Of a stretch of DNA of 64,000 nucleotides, positions 46,712-56,355 are shown piece after piece. This DNA is from Paludibacteraceae bacterium (lineage in GTDB: Bacteria > Bacteroidota > Bacteroidia > Bacteroidales > Paludibacteraceae): NCBI GenBank assembly GCA_018056165.1, contig JAGPGD010000006.1:1-64000 (forward strand), written 5' to 3'. The notes under the pieces are model-generated. The model searched no databases. It was not told the origin of the DNA and saw only the letters and a program-made list of their open reading frames with translations. Position numbers and translations under genes: made by a program. Each line of letters starts with the position of its first letter. Positions within the stretch are counted from its first letter, which is position 1.

Positions 46712-46971
46712 GAAATTTTTTTTACTTTGATTTACAAAACTAATTACTATTCTTTAAATGAGCAAAAAATGCAACTATATTTATTATAAAACAATGGTTT
46801 TAGTCTTCTTATTAAGGAAAATACTAAGAAATCTGAAGCAATATTACAATTTTTTCTTGAATCAACTATCTAATAATTTTCTTTTTACATATTTTTGTAA
46901 GGAAAATGTTTACTTGAACTTTTTAATAGGTTTGGTTTAAATTGATGTATAATAAATAATTATATTAAAAA
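46712..46971. other. Divergent AT-rich spacer
   Basis: 260 bases between the ald-like gene and the esterase gene. A 60-codon frame (46758-46940) is not supported by composition or similarity. No promoter pair was found. Confidence 0.4.
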
Positions 46972-47892
46972 ATGAGATATTTAAAAAGATTACTAATTTT
47001 AGGAATATTGTTGCCAGCATTCCTTTTTGCATCAAGTATTCAGAAAACTACCAAAACTTTTGCTGTAAAAGATTCTTCGGAACTCAAAATGGATATTTAT
47101 ACTATCGATTCCATATTTTCTTCTCCTCAACCCTGTCTGATTTTTGTTTTTGGTGGGGGTTTCAAAGAAGGAAAAAGGAATGAACCTGCCTACCAACCTT
47201 ATTTTGATTATTTTACAAAAAAAGGTTTTATTGTGGTTTCGATTGACTATCGATTGGGGATGAAAGGGCAAAAAGCTCCTGGGGTTTTTAATACCAAACC
47301 TTTGGAGAATGCTATTTCTTTAGCGGTTGAAGATTTGTTTTCTGCAACAAAATACTTGCTTGAAAATGCAGAGGAATTAAATATTGACAAAAAATGTATG
47401 ATTATCAGTGGTTCAAGTGCAGGCGCGATTACCGTGCTTCAGTCGGAATATGAACTCAAAAATCATCATTCCTTAGCCTCAGAGCTTCCAAATGATTTCA
47501 GCTATGCTGGTGTGATTTCCTTTGCAGGTGGTATTTTTAGCACCGAAGGTTTACCTTCTTACACAGTTCCACCTGCACCAACTCTTTTTTTTCATGGCAG
47601 TGCTGATAAGCTGGTACCTTATAAAGAAACTCGTTTTTTTAACAAAGGTATGTTTGGTTCCAAATCATTAACCAGCAATTTTTATAAGAAAAATTATCCT
47701 TATCTTTTTTATAGTATGGAAGGCTTGGGGCACGAAGTTGCCAGCTTTCCTATGAAAGAATTTTTGCCTGAAATTGAGCAATTTATCAAAAATTTTGTGT
47801 TTGAAAAAAAATTATGGATGGTTGAAGTTTATTTTACAGATCAACAACGCAAATCTGAGATAAGCATTACACCAAGTAATTATTATAAATAA
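46972..47892 (+). CDS. Exported alpha/beta-hydrolase (esterase/lipase-like)
   Basis: The protein is 306 aa with a signal peptide (1-20). The oxyanion-hole motif GGGF is at 61-64 and the nucleophile elbow GSSAG at 147-151 (Ser149). The Asp is probably in FHGSADKLVP (~ 215) and the His in LGHEV (~ 255). The layout is that of carboxylesterases and BD-FAE-like feruloyl or acetyl esterases. The substrate is unknown. No T9SS tail, so probably periplasmic. Repeat R2 follows directly after the stop. Confidence 0.82.
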   Translation: MRYLKRLLILGILLPAFLFASSIQKTTKTFAVKDSSELKMDIYTIDSIFSSPQPCLIFVFGGGFKEGKRNEPAYQPYFDYFTKKGFIVVSIDYRLGMKGQKAPGVFNTKPLENAISLAVEDLFSATKYLLENAEELNIDKKCMIISGSSAGAITVLQSEYELKNHHSLASELPNDFSYAGVISFAGGIFSTEGLPSYTVPPAPTLFFHGSADKLVPYKETRFFNKGMFGSKSLTSNFYKKNYPYLFYSMEGLGHEVASFPMKEFLPEIEQFIKNFVFEKKLWMVEVYFTDQQRKSEISITPSNYYK

Positions 47893-47925
47893 TTATAATG
47901 AATTCATTATCAATTATTTTAATCT

Positions 47926-48058
47926 TAAGAATTCCCCGATGCTTGCGTCGGGGTAGCTTTTGTTTTTATTTTTTTAGAAATTCCGGTGGCGAAGTCATAA
48001 AATTGGCGTAATACCTCGTTGCTTGCGGCGAGGATAGTCAATTTTAAGGAATTTCTTT
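47926..48058 (+). repeat. R2 interspersed repeat, copy 1 (133 bp, two GC-rich hairpins)
   Basis: It matches 51678-51810 with three substitutions. The first hairpin CCCCGA-TGCTTGCG-TCGGGG is perfect here and is followed by a T-rich run, like a terminator. The second is CCTCG-(T)-TGCTT-GCG-GCGAGG-like. The ends are roughly inverted (TAAGAATTCC and GGAATTTCTT). It lies 33 bases after the esterase gene. Confidence 0.88.
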
Positions 48059-48114
48059 ATTTTTATAAAAGGAAAAACGTGTTAAGAAATTCAGGAATTT
48101 TGAGTTTTTGTCAG

Positions 48115-48122
48115 TATATTTG
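48115..48122 (+). promoter_or_regulatory. Possible -7 element for metG
   Basis: TATATTTG fits the -7 consensus 37 bases before the metG ATG. No matching -33 at the normal distance. Confidence 0.3.
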
Positions 48123-48158
48123 CAAAATATTTTGAAAAAGTGAGATAAAATTTAAAGT

Positions 48159-50198
48159 ATGAAGCAATTTAAACGTACGCTGGTTACTTCGGCTTTGCCT
48201 TATGCCAATGGTCCCGTGCATATTGGACATTTGGCAGGTGTATATGTACCGGCTGATATTTATGTGAGATATCTCCGTTTGAAAGGAGAAGAAGTGATTT
48301 TTATTGGTGGTTCTGATGAACATGGCGTTCCTATTACTATACAGGCAAAAAAAGAAGGCATTTCTCCGCAGGAAATTGTGGATCGTTACCATTTTCTGAT
48401 TAAAAAATCGTTTGAAGATTTTGGAATTTCTTTTGATATTTATTCCCGCACCACTTCAAAAATTCATCACGAATTGGCTTCAGAAATTTTTAAAACTATA
48501 AATGATAAAGGGGGTTTTATAGAAAAAACGAGTGAACAGTATTACGATGAAGAAGCCGGTCAATTTCTTGCCGATCGATATATTGTGGGAAAATGTCCGC
48601 ATTGCGGAAACGAAAATGCTTACGGTGATCAGTGCGAAGCTTGCGGTTCCTCACTCAATCCTACTGATTTGATTAATCCTCGTTCTGCGATTACGGGAAA
48701 TATTCCCGTACTGCGTGAGACAAAACACTGGTATTTGCCTCTCGATCAGCATGAAAAATGGCTGCGGCATTGGATTTTGGAAGAGCACAAGGAATGGAAA
48801 CCAAATGTTTACGGACAATGCAAAAGCTGGCTGGATATGGGTTTACAACCGCGTGCCGTAAGTCGCGATTTGGACTGGGGCATTCCCGTTCCACTCGAAG
48901 GTGCCGAAGGAAAAGTATTGTATGTCTGGTTTGACGCTCCTATTGGTTATATTTCTAATACCAAAGAACTTTTGCCCGACAGTTGGGAAAAATGGTGGAA
49001 AAGTGAAGATACTCGTTTGATTCATTTTATCGGAAAAGATAATATTGTTTTCCATTGTATTGTTTTTCCTGTTATTTTAAAGTTGGAAGGAACTTATATT
49101 TTACCAGATAATGTGCCAGCCAACGAATTTCTGAATCTCGAAGGCGATAAAATATCAACTTCCCGCAATTGGGCAGTCTGGTTAAACGAATATCTGGAAG
49201 ATTTTCCCGGAAAACAGGATACTTTACGTTATGTATTAACCGCCAATGCTCCCGAAACCAAAGACAACGACTTTACATGGAAAGATTTTCAGGCACGAAA
49301 CAACAATGAATTGGTAGCTATTTACGGAAATTTTGTAAATCGAACCCTTGTGCTGACACAAAATTATTTTGGAGGGAAAGTCCCGGCACAAAATGAATTA
49401 CAGGAAATTGACTTTCAAACAATTAACGAACTGTCAGAAGTTAAAGGAAATGTAGAAAAATTGCTCGATAATTTCAAATTCCGTGATGCACAGAAAGAAG
49501 CCATGAATCTTGCACGCTTAGGAAATAAATATCTTGCTGATACTGAACCATGGAAAATAGCTAAAACAAACATTGACCGAGTCGCTACTATTTTGAATAT
49601 AAGTTTGCAGATTGCAGCCAATCTTTCCATTGTTTTTGAACCATTTTTGCCATTCAGCTCGGCAAAACTGAGAGATATGTTGAATTTGGAAACTTCCAGC
49701 TGGGATAATTTGGGAAGTATTGAGTTACTGAAACCTCAGCATCAACTGAAAAAACCGGAACTTCTTTTTGAAAAAATCGAAGACAGTGCAATCGAATATC
49801 AAATTCAAAAACTGCTGAATACGAAAAAAAAGAACGAACTTTCGTCGTTTAAGGCTAAAGCCGTAAAATCCAACATTTCTTTTGAAGAGTTTGAAAAATT
49901 AGATATTCGTGTTGGTACGGTGTTGGCTTGCCAAAAAGTTCCAAAAGCCGACAAACTGCTTCAGTTAAAAATTGATGATGGTTTGGGTGGAAGAACTATT
50001 GTTTCAGGAATTGCGGAATATTATCCTGAACCCGAAAAATTAATCGGACAGCAAGTTTGTTTTATTGCCAACCTTGAACCACGCAAATTGAAAGGAATTG
50101 TCAGTGAAGGAATGCTTCTTTCGGCCGAAGATGCTGATGGCAGAATAACTTTGATCCAGCCTCAAACAAAAGTAGTGAATGGAGCAGAAGTGAAATGA
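48159..50198 (+). CDS. metG: Methionyl-tRNA synthetase
   Basis: The protein is 679 aa. The HIGH motif is at 21-24 (PVHIGHLAG). A four-Cys zinc site is in [18 protein letters not shown] (~145-162). The second signature is KISTS (~ 330), a KMSKS variant. The C-terminal tRNA-binding (EMAP/Trbp111-like) domain spans ~575-679 ([20 protein letters not shown] and [12 protein letters not shown]). It charges tRNA-Met, including the initiator tRNA at 56013. Sampled rows of the gene have higher GC than most neighbours. Confidence 0.97.
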   Translation: MKQFKRTLVTSALPYANGPVHIGHLAGVYVPADIYVRYLRLKGEEVIFIGGSDEHGVPITIQAKKEGISPQEIVDRYHFLIKKSFEDFGISFDIYSRTTSKIHHELASEIFKTINDKGGFIEKTSEQYYDEEAGQFLADRYIVGKCPHCGNENAYGDQCEACGSSLNPTDLINPRSAITGNIPVLRETKHWYLPLDQHEKWLRHWILEEHKEWKPNVYGQCKSWLDMGLQPRAVSRDLDWGIPVPLEGAEGKVLYVWFDAPIGYISNTKELLPDSWEKWWKSEDTRLIHFIGKDNIVFHCIVFPVILKLEGTYILPDNVPANEFLNLEGDKISTSRNWAVWLNEYLEDFPGKQDTLRYVLTANAPETKDNDFTWKDFQARNNNELVAIYGNFVNRTLVLTQNYFGGKVPAQNELQEIDFQTINELSEVKGNVEKLLDNFKFRDAQKEAMNLARLGNKYLADTEPWKIAKTNIDRVATILNISLQIAANLSIVFEPFLPFSSAKLRDMLNLETSSWDNLGSIELLKPQHQLKKPELLFEKIEDSAIEYQIQKLLNTKKKNELSSFKAKAVKSNISFEEFEKLDIRVGTVLACQKVPKADKLLQLKIDDGLGGRTIVSGIAEYYPEPEKLIGQQVCFIANLEPRKLKGIVSEGMLLSAEDADGRITLIQPQTKVVNGAEVK

Positions 50199-50540
50199 CA
50201 AGTTTACAAGTTTCTATGTACGAGTTCTGAGTTTAGAGTTCCGATTATTTAGTTGATAATTAGTAATTTGTAGTAGAGACGTTTCATGAAACGTCTCTGT
50301 CACAAAGAATTTGTAATCCTTTGCTGGTTTAATAGCGGATTTAAAATCCGCAAATAATTCTGTCGGATTGCAAATCCGACAGGACAATTCATTTTTTTGT
50401 TAATGAAAGTCCATTTTTCTTATAGTGAGGTTTGGGGCAAAACCTCGTAAATAGCATTTGATATAAAGTAAATTTCAATCGAGGCTATTTTTTGTTTTTT
50501 TTTGCAAAGTTGAAAGTTTTTCTTTGAATTTTTTGAAAAC
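50199..50540. other. metG-mutY spacer, mostly repeat
   Basis: 342 bases. Besides the palindrome and R1 copy b it has no coding potential. The last ~140 bases before mutY are AT-rich without a clear promoter. Confidence 0.5.
50276..50385 (+). repeat. 22-bp perfect palindrome joined to R1 repeat, copy b
   Basis: 50276-50297 is a perfect 22-bp palindrome (GAGACGTTTCATGAAACGTCTC reads the same on both strands; arms of 11). R1 copy b follows at 50295-50385, with three dyads: AAAGAATTTGTAATCCTTT, GCGGATTTAAAATCCGC and TGTCGGATT-GCA-AATCCGACA. Copy a (25794-25884) is in the other orientation and lacks the palindrome. Confidence 0.85.
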
Positions 50541-51590
50541 ATGAATTTTTCCGATCAACTTATCAGCTGGTATCAGGTTCATAAACGTGATTTGCCCTGG
50601 CGAAACATTTCTGATCCTTATCGTATATGGATTTCCGAAATCATCCTGCAGCAAACGCGTGTCAATCAGGGATTGGATTATTATTTACGGTTTGTCGAAC
50701 GATTCCCGGATGTTGAAACGTTGGCTGCCGCTGAAGAAGACGAAGTTTTGAAATACTGGCAAGGTTTGGGTTATTATTCGCGTGCCCGCAATTTGCATCA
50801 CGCTGCCCGACAAATTATGCAGGATTTTGGCGGCGTTTTTCCAACCACTTATCCTGAGGTTTTACGGTTGAAAGGTGTTGGAACTTATACGGCAGCGGCT
50901 ATTTGTTCTTTTGCCTACAATCTTCCTTATGCCGTTGTAGATGGAAACGTTTATCGCGTTCTTTCACGCCTTTTTGCTATCGAAACGCCTATCGACAGCC
51001 ATTCAGGTAAAAAGAAATTTGATGCTCTTGCTCAGCAATTGATAGAAAATTCTGTACCTTCACTTCATAATCAAGCTCTGATGGAATTTGGTGCTTTACA
51101 GTGCGTGCCCGTTTCTCCCGATTGTTCGGTTTGTCCTTTGCAGGTTTTTTGCAAAGCTTATGAACTGAAAATGGTAGAACGGTTGCCGGTAAAATCCAAA
51201 AAAACACCCGTCAAACAACGATTTTTTAATTATTTGGTTATCAATTTTAATCAATATATTTTTTTGCAGAAAAGAACAGCGGACGATATTTGGAAAAATT
51301 TGTACGAATTTCCATTAATTGAAACTGACCATTTATTGACTGAAGCAGAATTGTTTGAAAATGATTTTTTTCAAAAATTATTTCAAGGCATCAAAGAAAT
51401 AAGCATTTTGCAAATTTCAAAACCGGTTCATCACCTTTTGACGCATCGGCGTATTACGGTTCAGTTCATTACTTTACAGATTGCGAAAAAGAGTGAGGCA
51501 TTAAAACAATTTATCGAAATTCCAAACACGGAAATTGACGATTTTGCCGTTTCGCGGTTAATGGAACTGTATTTGAAAAATGAGTTTTAA
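50541..51590 (+). CDS. mutY: A/G-specific adenine glycosylase MutY
   Basis: The protein is 349 aa. Catalytic Glu33 lies in WISEIILQQTRV. The helix-hairpin-helix is LKGVGTYTAAAI and the catalytic Asp is in VVDGNVYRVLSRLF. The [4Fe-4S] site has C-x6-C-x2-C-x5-C (CVPVSPDCSVCPLQVFC). A C-terminal NUDIX-like 8-oxoG recognition domain follows (~225-345). It removes A paired with 8-oxoguanine. R2 copy 2 follows the gene; GC is visibly higher than in mltG next to it. Confidence 0.95.
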   Translation: MNFSDQLISWYQVHKRDLPWRNISDPYRIWISEIILQQTRVNQGLDYYLRFVERFPDVETLAAAEEDEVLKYWQGLGYYSRARNLHHAARQIMQDFGGVFPTTYPEVLRLKGVGTYTAAAICSFAYNLPYAVVDGNVYRVLSRLFAIETPIDSHSGKKKFDALAQQLIENSVPSLHNQALMEFGALQCVPVSPDCSVCPLQVFCKAYELKMVERLPVKSKKTPVKQRFFNYLVINFNQYIFLQKRTADDIWKNLYEFPLIETDHLLTEAELFENDFFQKLFQGIKEISILQISKPVHHLLTHRRITVQFITLQIAKKSEALKQFIEIPNTEIDDFAVSRLMELYLKNEF

Positions 51591-51677
51591 ATTTAACCTG
51601 AATTAATCTCTTTAACGTAAAATATCTCCCTATGTCCTCTGTCTCGAAAAATTTTCACTCCTTTGTTGTTTTAATTG

Positions 51678-51810
51678 TAAGAATTCCCCGATGCTTGCGT
51701 CAGGGTAGCTTTTGTTTTTATTTTTTTAGAAATTCCGGTGGCGAAGCCATAAAATTGGCGTAATACCTCGCTGCTTGCGGCGAGGATAGTCAATTTTAAG
51801 GAATTTCTTT
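51678..51810 (+). repeat. R2 interspersed repeat, copy 2
   Basis: 133 bases, three substitutions from copy 1. One of them breaks a pair in the first hairpin (TCAGGG instead of TCGGGG). Another turns a G:U pair of the second hairpin into G:C (CCTCGC / GCGAGG). It lies 88 bases after mutY. Confidence 0.88.
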
Positions 51811-51835
51811 AATAGCAGATTTAAAATCTGTATAA
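51811..51835 (+). repeat. R1 fragment (single hairpin)
   Basis: AATAGCAGATTTAAAATCTG corresponds to the middle hairpin of R1 (AATAGCGGATTTAAAATCCG). Both arms changed so that pairing is kept (G-C to A-T). Confidence 0.6.
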
Positions 51836-51920
51836 GATTCTAACTTTTAAAAAGATTCACAATATTGATTTTTAAAATATCTGAACAAAACAGTATTTTT
51901 GTACTCTTAATTTTATTTTT

Positions 51921-52970
51921 ATGAGTGATTCCTTTTTCACGAAGAAAACTTTAAAGAAAATATTCAAATGGACTACCATTTTTATTTCAATAATTTTAGT
52001 CTATTTTCTGTATATTTTATTTTTCCCCAATATTTTCCCTCCGAAAAAAACAAGAACTTTTCTTTATATTCGCGAAAATAGTCAACTAAAAGAAGTGGTT
52101 GATTCATTGAGCAAAAACACAAAAGTATTTGATGTATATTCTTTTTATGTCGCCTCGAAACTGCTTGATTATGAATCGCATATAAAATCTGGGCGTTATG
52201 AACTACAACGTGGAATGAACAATTTTGAATTAATCAGAAAATTGCGAAGCGGAAGGCAAACTCCTGTTTTATTAATTATTAACAATATTCGCACGAAAGA
52301 AGACTTAGCCCACAGATTATCAATGCAATTAATGGTAGATAGTGCAAGTATTATTCAATTGTTGAATGATTCAACTTTCCTTGCTGAGTATGGATTAAAT
52401 CCATATAATTCAATTTCAATATTTATTCCAAATACCTATGAAGTTTTCTGGAACATAAGTCCAGAAAAATTATTTGCTCGAATGTATAACGAATATAACA
52501 GGTTCTGGAATGAAGAACGTAGAAAAAAGGCGGCAGTCATACCACTTACTCCATTGGAAGTAATTACGTTAGCTTCTATTGTAGAAGAGGAAACGAATGT
52601 AGAATCCGAACGACCGATAGTTGCTGGTGTTTATATCAATCGTTTAAAAAAGGGAATGCCTTTGCAAGCTGACCCCACACTCAAATTTGCTGCTGGAAAT
52701 TTTGCTTTGCGAAGAATCAGCGGAATTTATTTAAAAATAGATTCACCTTACAATACTTACAAATACAAAGGTTTGCCTCCTGGACCTATTCGATTACCCT
52801 CACCAAAAAGTATTGATGCGGTTTTAAATTATACGCCTCACAATTATCTTTACATGTGTGCTAAAGAGACTTTAAATGGTGAACATAATTTTGCTTCAAA
52901 CTGGAAAGAGCACTTGCAAAATGCCAAAAAGTATCAGCAGGCTTTAAATAGAATGGGAATTTTTGAATAG
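51921..52970 (+). CDS. mltG: Endolytic transglycosylase MltG (YceG-like)
   Basis: The protein is 349 aa. The N-terminal membrane anchor is at ~14-32. A LysM-like subdomain is followed by the catalytic domain, with the active-site Glu in LASIVEEETNV (~217-222) and the conserved GVYINRLKKGMPLQADPTLKFA and YKYKGLPPGPI motifs. MltG cuts nascent glycan strands and sets their length. It ends 6 bases before the convergent murB stop. Confidence 0.94.
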   Translation: MSDSFFTKKTLKKIFKWTTIFISIILVYFLYILFFPNIFPPKKTRTFLYIRENSQLKEVVDSLSKNTKVFDVYSFYVASKLLDYESHIKSGRYELQRGMNNFELIRKLRSGRQTPVLLIINNIRTKEDLAHRLSMQLMVDSASIIQLLNDSTFLAEYGLNPYNSISIFIPNTYEVFWNISPEKLFARMYNEYNRFWNEERRKKAAVIPLTPLEVITLASIVEEETNVESERPIVAGVYINRLKKGMPLQADPTLKFAAGNFALRRISGIYLKIDSPYNTYKYKGLPPGPIRLPSPKSIDAVLNYTPHNYLYMCAKETLNGEHNFASNWKEHLQNAKKYQQALNRMGIFE

Positions 52971-52976
52971 AAAATA

Positions 52977-53996
52977 TCAGGAATAAACATAATTCACCTC
53001 AGGTTGTAACTCTATTTGAAATTTATCTTTAACAGAAGCTTGAATTTGGTTAGCTACTTTGGCAATTTCTTTTCCTGAAGCATTTCCGCAATTAATTAAA
53101 ATTAGAGGTTGATGTTCGTGTATTTTTACCTGTCCAATTTGTTTTCCTTTCCAACCACATTGTTCAATTAGCCAGGCAGCAGGTATTTTTTCTTCTTTTT
53201 CAGAAATAGTATAATGAGGAATGTTAGGATAGTTTTTCTGTAATTTCTGGAAGTTTTCTTTTGAAATAATTGGATTGACAAAAAAACTGCCAGCATTCCC
53301 AAATTGTTTGTAATCAGGTAATTTACGTGAACGAATATCTAAAATGGCTTGTCTAATATTTTTCAAATTAATTTCTCCTTTTGCATGGACTTCTTTTTCG
53401 AGACCTTCGTAGTCTAATTTGTAAGCTGATTTTTTATTCAAGCGAAAAATCACAGAAGTGACTACCAATTTTCCTTTCAACTCTTTTTTAAAAATACTTT
53501 TTCGATAACTGTATTGACAATCGACATTGGAAAATTCATGAATTTTTGCAGAGTGAATTTCTACAACATTTACTTTTTCAATCATTTCTTGAATTTCCAC
53601 ACCATAAGCACCAATATTTTGTACGGCGGCTGCACCCACTTCACCAGGAATGCCCGAAAGATTTTCAATTCCTTGATAATCGTTTTCAACACAAAATTGT
53701 ACGAAATCGTCCCAAATAATTCCTGAACCTACTTCTAAAAAGACAAAATCATTGTTTTCGTCAATTTTTTTAATGAATTTTATTCCAGAGTGTAAAATTG
53801 TACCTTTAAAATCGTCTAAAAACAACAAATTACTTCCTCTTCCAATAATCATTATATTGGGCGAAGATAAAAGAAGTGGTGACACAAGAATATTTTTTAA
53901 TTCTTCAACAGAATCGAATTCTATGAACGAATCTGCTTTTATGTCAAGCTGGAAAGTATTGTAGGGTAAAAGAGAAAAATTATGATAAACAATCAT
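52977..53996 (-). CDS. murB: UDP-N-acetylenolpyruvoylglucosamine reductase MurB
   Basis: The protein is 339 aa, a type I MurB. The FAD domain has NIMIIGRGSNLLFLDD and LSGIPGEVGAAAVQNIGAYGVEI. The substrate domain has the catalytic Ser in GNAGSFFVNP and the terminal Glu in LQPEVNYV. It makes UDP-MurNAc from UDP-GlcNAc-enolpyruvate with NADPH. Its 5' end overlaps miaA by 17 bases, so the two genes are coupled, miaA first. Confidence 0.95.
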   Translation of the reverse strand: MIVYHNFSLLPYNTFQLDIKADSFIEFDSVEELKNILVSPLLLSSPNIMIIGRGSNLLFLDDFKGTILHSGIKFIKKIDENNDFVFLEVGSGIIWDDFVQFCVENDYQGIENLSGIPGEVGAAAVQNIGAYGVEIQEMIEKVNVVEIHSAKIHEFSNVDCQYSYRKSIFKKELKGKLVVTSVIFRLNKKSAYKLDYEGLEKEVHAKGEINLKNIRQAILDIRSRKLPDYKQFGNAGSFFVNPIISKENFQKLQKNYPNIPHYTISEKEEKIPAAWLIEQCGWKGKQIGQVKIHEHQPLILINCGNASGKEIAKVANQIQASVKDKFQIELQPEVNYVYS

Positions 53997-54906
53997 TTAG
54001 TGGCAAGTTTTTAGTTACATAATCAATTATTTTTTCTTCTTCCTCTGGATGAAACCATTGGATGTCTTCGTCATGCTTAAACCATGTCAATTGTCGCTTC
54101 GCATAGTGACGTGTGTTTTGCTTGATTTTTTCTATGGCTTTTTCCAGATTGTATTTTCCATCCAAATAATCGTAAATTTCTTTATATCCTACTGTATTCA
54201 AGGGATTTAGATTTCTGTAATGATAATATTGCATAGCTTCTTCCAACAAACCATTTTTTATCATTTGACCCACTCTTTCATTAATACGTTCGTACAATTC
54301 TGCTCGTGGACGTGTTAGACCAATTTTGAGAATATGAAACGGTCTTTTTTGAGCTTTACCAGTTCGAAGTTCAGAAAAAGGTTTTCCAGTTATAGAACAT
54401 ATTTCCAATGCATGTAAAATGCGTTTGTAATTATGTAAATCTACTTGCTGATAATAAACAGGATCTAATTTCTTTAATTCTTGCTGGAGATATTCAAGTC
54501 CTTGATCTTTAAATTTGTTTTGCCAAAAATTTCGTATTTCTGCATCAATAGAAGGAATATTATCCAGCCCTTTACATACGGCATCAATATAAAGCATTGA
54601 TCCACCAACCATTAAGACAATCTGATGGGTTTGAAATAGCTCATTTAATAATAAAAGTACTTCTTGTTCAAATTGTCCGGCGCTATAATTTTCAAAAATC
54701 GTGTGAGAAGCAATAAAATAATGTTTTACAGTCGAGAGTTGTTCTTCTGAAGGAGAAGCAGTACCGATTTTCAGTTCCTTATAAATTTGGCGTGAATCAG
54801 CAGAAATAATGGGACTTTTAAAATGTTGAGCCAATCGAAGACTTATTTCAGTTTTCCCAACTCCTGTTGGTCCTAACAAAACTAATAAAGTGGGTGATTG
54901 GTTCAT
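53980..54906 (-). CDS. miaA: tRNA dimethylallyltransferase MiaA
   Basis: The protein is 308 aa. The P-loop GPTGVGKT is at 12-19, followed by ISADSRQIYKELKIGTA with the catalytic Asp. Further motifs are GGSMLYIDAVCKGL, DLHNYKRILHALEI and the late QLTWFKHDEDIQWF. It adds a dimethylallyl group to A37 of tRNAs reading U-starting codons, including tRNA-Ser. It overlaps murB downstream by 17 bases. Confidence 0.95.
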   Translation of the reverse strand: MNQSPTLLVLLGPTGVGKTEISLRLAQHFKSPIISADSRQIYKELKIGTASPSEEQLSTVKHYFIASHTIFENYSAGQFEQEVLLLLNELFQTHQIVLMVGGSMLYIDAVCKGLDNIPSIDAEIRNFWQNKFKDQGLEYLQQELKKLDPVYYQQVDLHNYKRILHALEICSITGKPFSELRTGKAQKRPFHILKIGLTRPRAELYERINERVGQMIKNGLLEEAMQYYHYRNLNPLNTVGYKEIYDYLDGKYNLEKAIEKIKQNTRHYAKRQLTWFKHDEDIQWFHPEEEEKIIDYVTKNLPLNDCLS

Positions 54907-54988
54907 TTGAAAAGGGATATTAACTCAAATAAAAAAACAGAAAATAAAAAAACAATTATTTTCTGTTCCCAATAGATAATTCTAAGTA

Positions 54989-55546
54989 TTAATAATTTAA
55001 GTCGTCTTCAGAAAAATTACCTTCTCCAAAATCGAGATCTTCAAATCCTTCACTGTCCAGTTCCTCTATATCAAATGATTCATCGCCATAAAAATTCTCA
55101 TCTAAGTTTATTTTATCAATAGTAGAAAGATCATTTTCCATGAGCATTTGTTCGGGCGGATTTCCTTTTGAAATTCTGCAAACAGGTTTTGATAATTTTT
55201 TATGAGGAATCATTTCACTTAATTCAATAAAGAAACTTCTGTCAGAAATCATATCAAAGACATAAAGTAGTTTTTGCTTTTCGTCGGTCAGCAAATCTCC
55301 TAATTTTACTTTATCCATTACTAAGTTATCATATTCTGAAGAAGTCTCCATCTCAATCAAGGTAATTTCCTGCTCTTTTTCCCATTCATCTGAGCACAGA
55401 AAGAAAGAAGTGATTTCATTTTTTTTGAAATTTACTGAATCAAGTATGGCATTATGCAGATCCAGAAAAGTTGCTTCTGCATCCATATCAATTACTCTGA
55501 TAAAATCATCTGCTTCGTCAGATAAAATTGTAAATCGAAAAACCAT
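54989..55546 (-). CDS. Plasmid pRiA4b ORF-3-like family protein
   Basis: The protein is 185 aa. The N-terminal ~120 residues match the PRiA4 ORF3-like fold (VFRFTILSDEADDFIRVI, ATFLDLHNAILDSVNF, the DEWEK segment and KLGDLL..KQKLLYVFD). The last ~60 residues are highly acidic (DEN FYGDESFDIEELDSEGFEDLDFGEG-like), probably disordered. Databases sometimes label the family as IS1096 passenger; nothing here suggests a mobile element. The function is unknown. It lies 82 bases upstream of miaA on the same strand. Confidence 0.75.
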   Translation of the reverse strand: MVFRFTILSDEADDFIRVIDMDAEATFLDLHNAILDSVNFKKNEITSFFLCSDEWEKEQEITLIEMETSSEYDNLVMDKVKLGDLLTDEKQKLLYVFDMISDRSFFIELSEMIPHKKLSKPVCRISKGNPPEQMLMENDLSTIDKINLDENFYGDESFDIEELDSEGFEDLDFGEGNFSEDDLNY

Positions 55547-55975
55547 ATTATTATTAAAGATTATAATTACGCCTGTAAAATTAATATTTTTTTTGAGAGT
55601 ATGAAATAGCTGTAATTTTATCCTAAGACCAACGTATAAAAAATTTCAAAAATGAATAATTATTAATAGTCTAATAAATTGATTATTAATAATTTATATT
55701 GTAAATTACAAAAAAATCATCTGCCTTTAAAGCAAAAAAGATATGACAAAGCAAAAAACATCTTTACACAAGTATTTTAAAATTTTCCTGATTATCGTGT
55801 TAACAAGAATAAAAAGCATAAGCTTTTTGACATTATTTGCTAATAATCAAATGGCTACATTCTAAATGAAATTCACTCAAATTTTCTGAAAAATCACAAA
55901 TTTTTTCTATCTAAAATAGAAAAAGATCGTATTTCTCCCTTAAGGAAAAAGAAAATCAAGCAAAGATCAAATAAA
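55547..55975. other. Intergenic, AT-rich, no supported gene
   Basis: About 430 bases. A 40-codon frame (55743-55865, +) with a hydrophobic middle is the only notable reading frame, and it is not supported by anything else. Confidence 0.4.
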
Positions 55976-56007
55976 AAAGAAGAAACATTTTGCAATATTT
56001 CTTCTTT
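55976..56007 (-). terminator. Terminator after tRNA-fMet
   Basis: Arms AAAGAAGAAA (55976-55985) and TTTCTTCTTT (55998-56007) with a 12-base loop lie next to the 3' end of the tRNA. Read on the minus strand the hairpin is followed by T-run (AAAAAA on the plus strand at 55973-55978). Confidence 0.65.
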
Positions 56008-56012
56008 AAAAG

Positions 56013-56084
<72 letters not shown>

Positions 56085-56294
56085 ATTTTATTTTGCAAAG
56101 ATAATATTTTATTTTGTAAATAACAATAGAATATTCTTTCTTCGACAAAAATAATCACTTTGAAACGTTATAAATGTTTTTAAATTTTTTGCTGTCCTAA
56201 ATCATTGTGATTTTACATCTTCACAGATTATTTTGAAATACAATAGAGAACTAAATTATTTTAAATGTTATTTTTTTACTACTTCAAAATATAG

Positions 56295-56302
56295 TATATT
56301 TG
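56295..56302 (+). promoter_or_regulatory. Possible -7 element for secDF
   Basis: TATATTTG fits the -7 consensus, 54 bases before the secDF start. The upstream -33 is not clear. Confidence 0.3.
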
Positions 56303-56355
56303 CAACGTTAAATTTTGTATTCTATACTTACTTTTAAACTTAAAATAATTGTCAA

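Noticed and set aside
46758-46940. 60-codon plus-strand frame upstream of the esterase gene
   Set aside because: Composition is that of translated AT-rich spacer (many Tyr, Asn, Phe, Leu), with no family match.
54989-55546. Mobile element, because the family is sometimes named after IS1096
   Set aside because: No transposase, terminal repeats or target duplication are seen; the gene sits in a housekeeping setting.
55743-55865. 40-codon plus-strand frame with a hydrophobic middle near tRNA-fMet
   Set aside because: No ribosome site, no recognisable family, very AT-rich surroundings; length is within chance.
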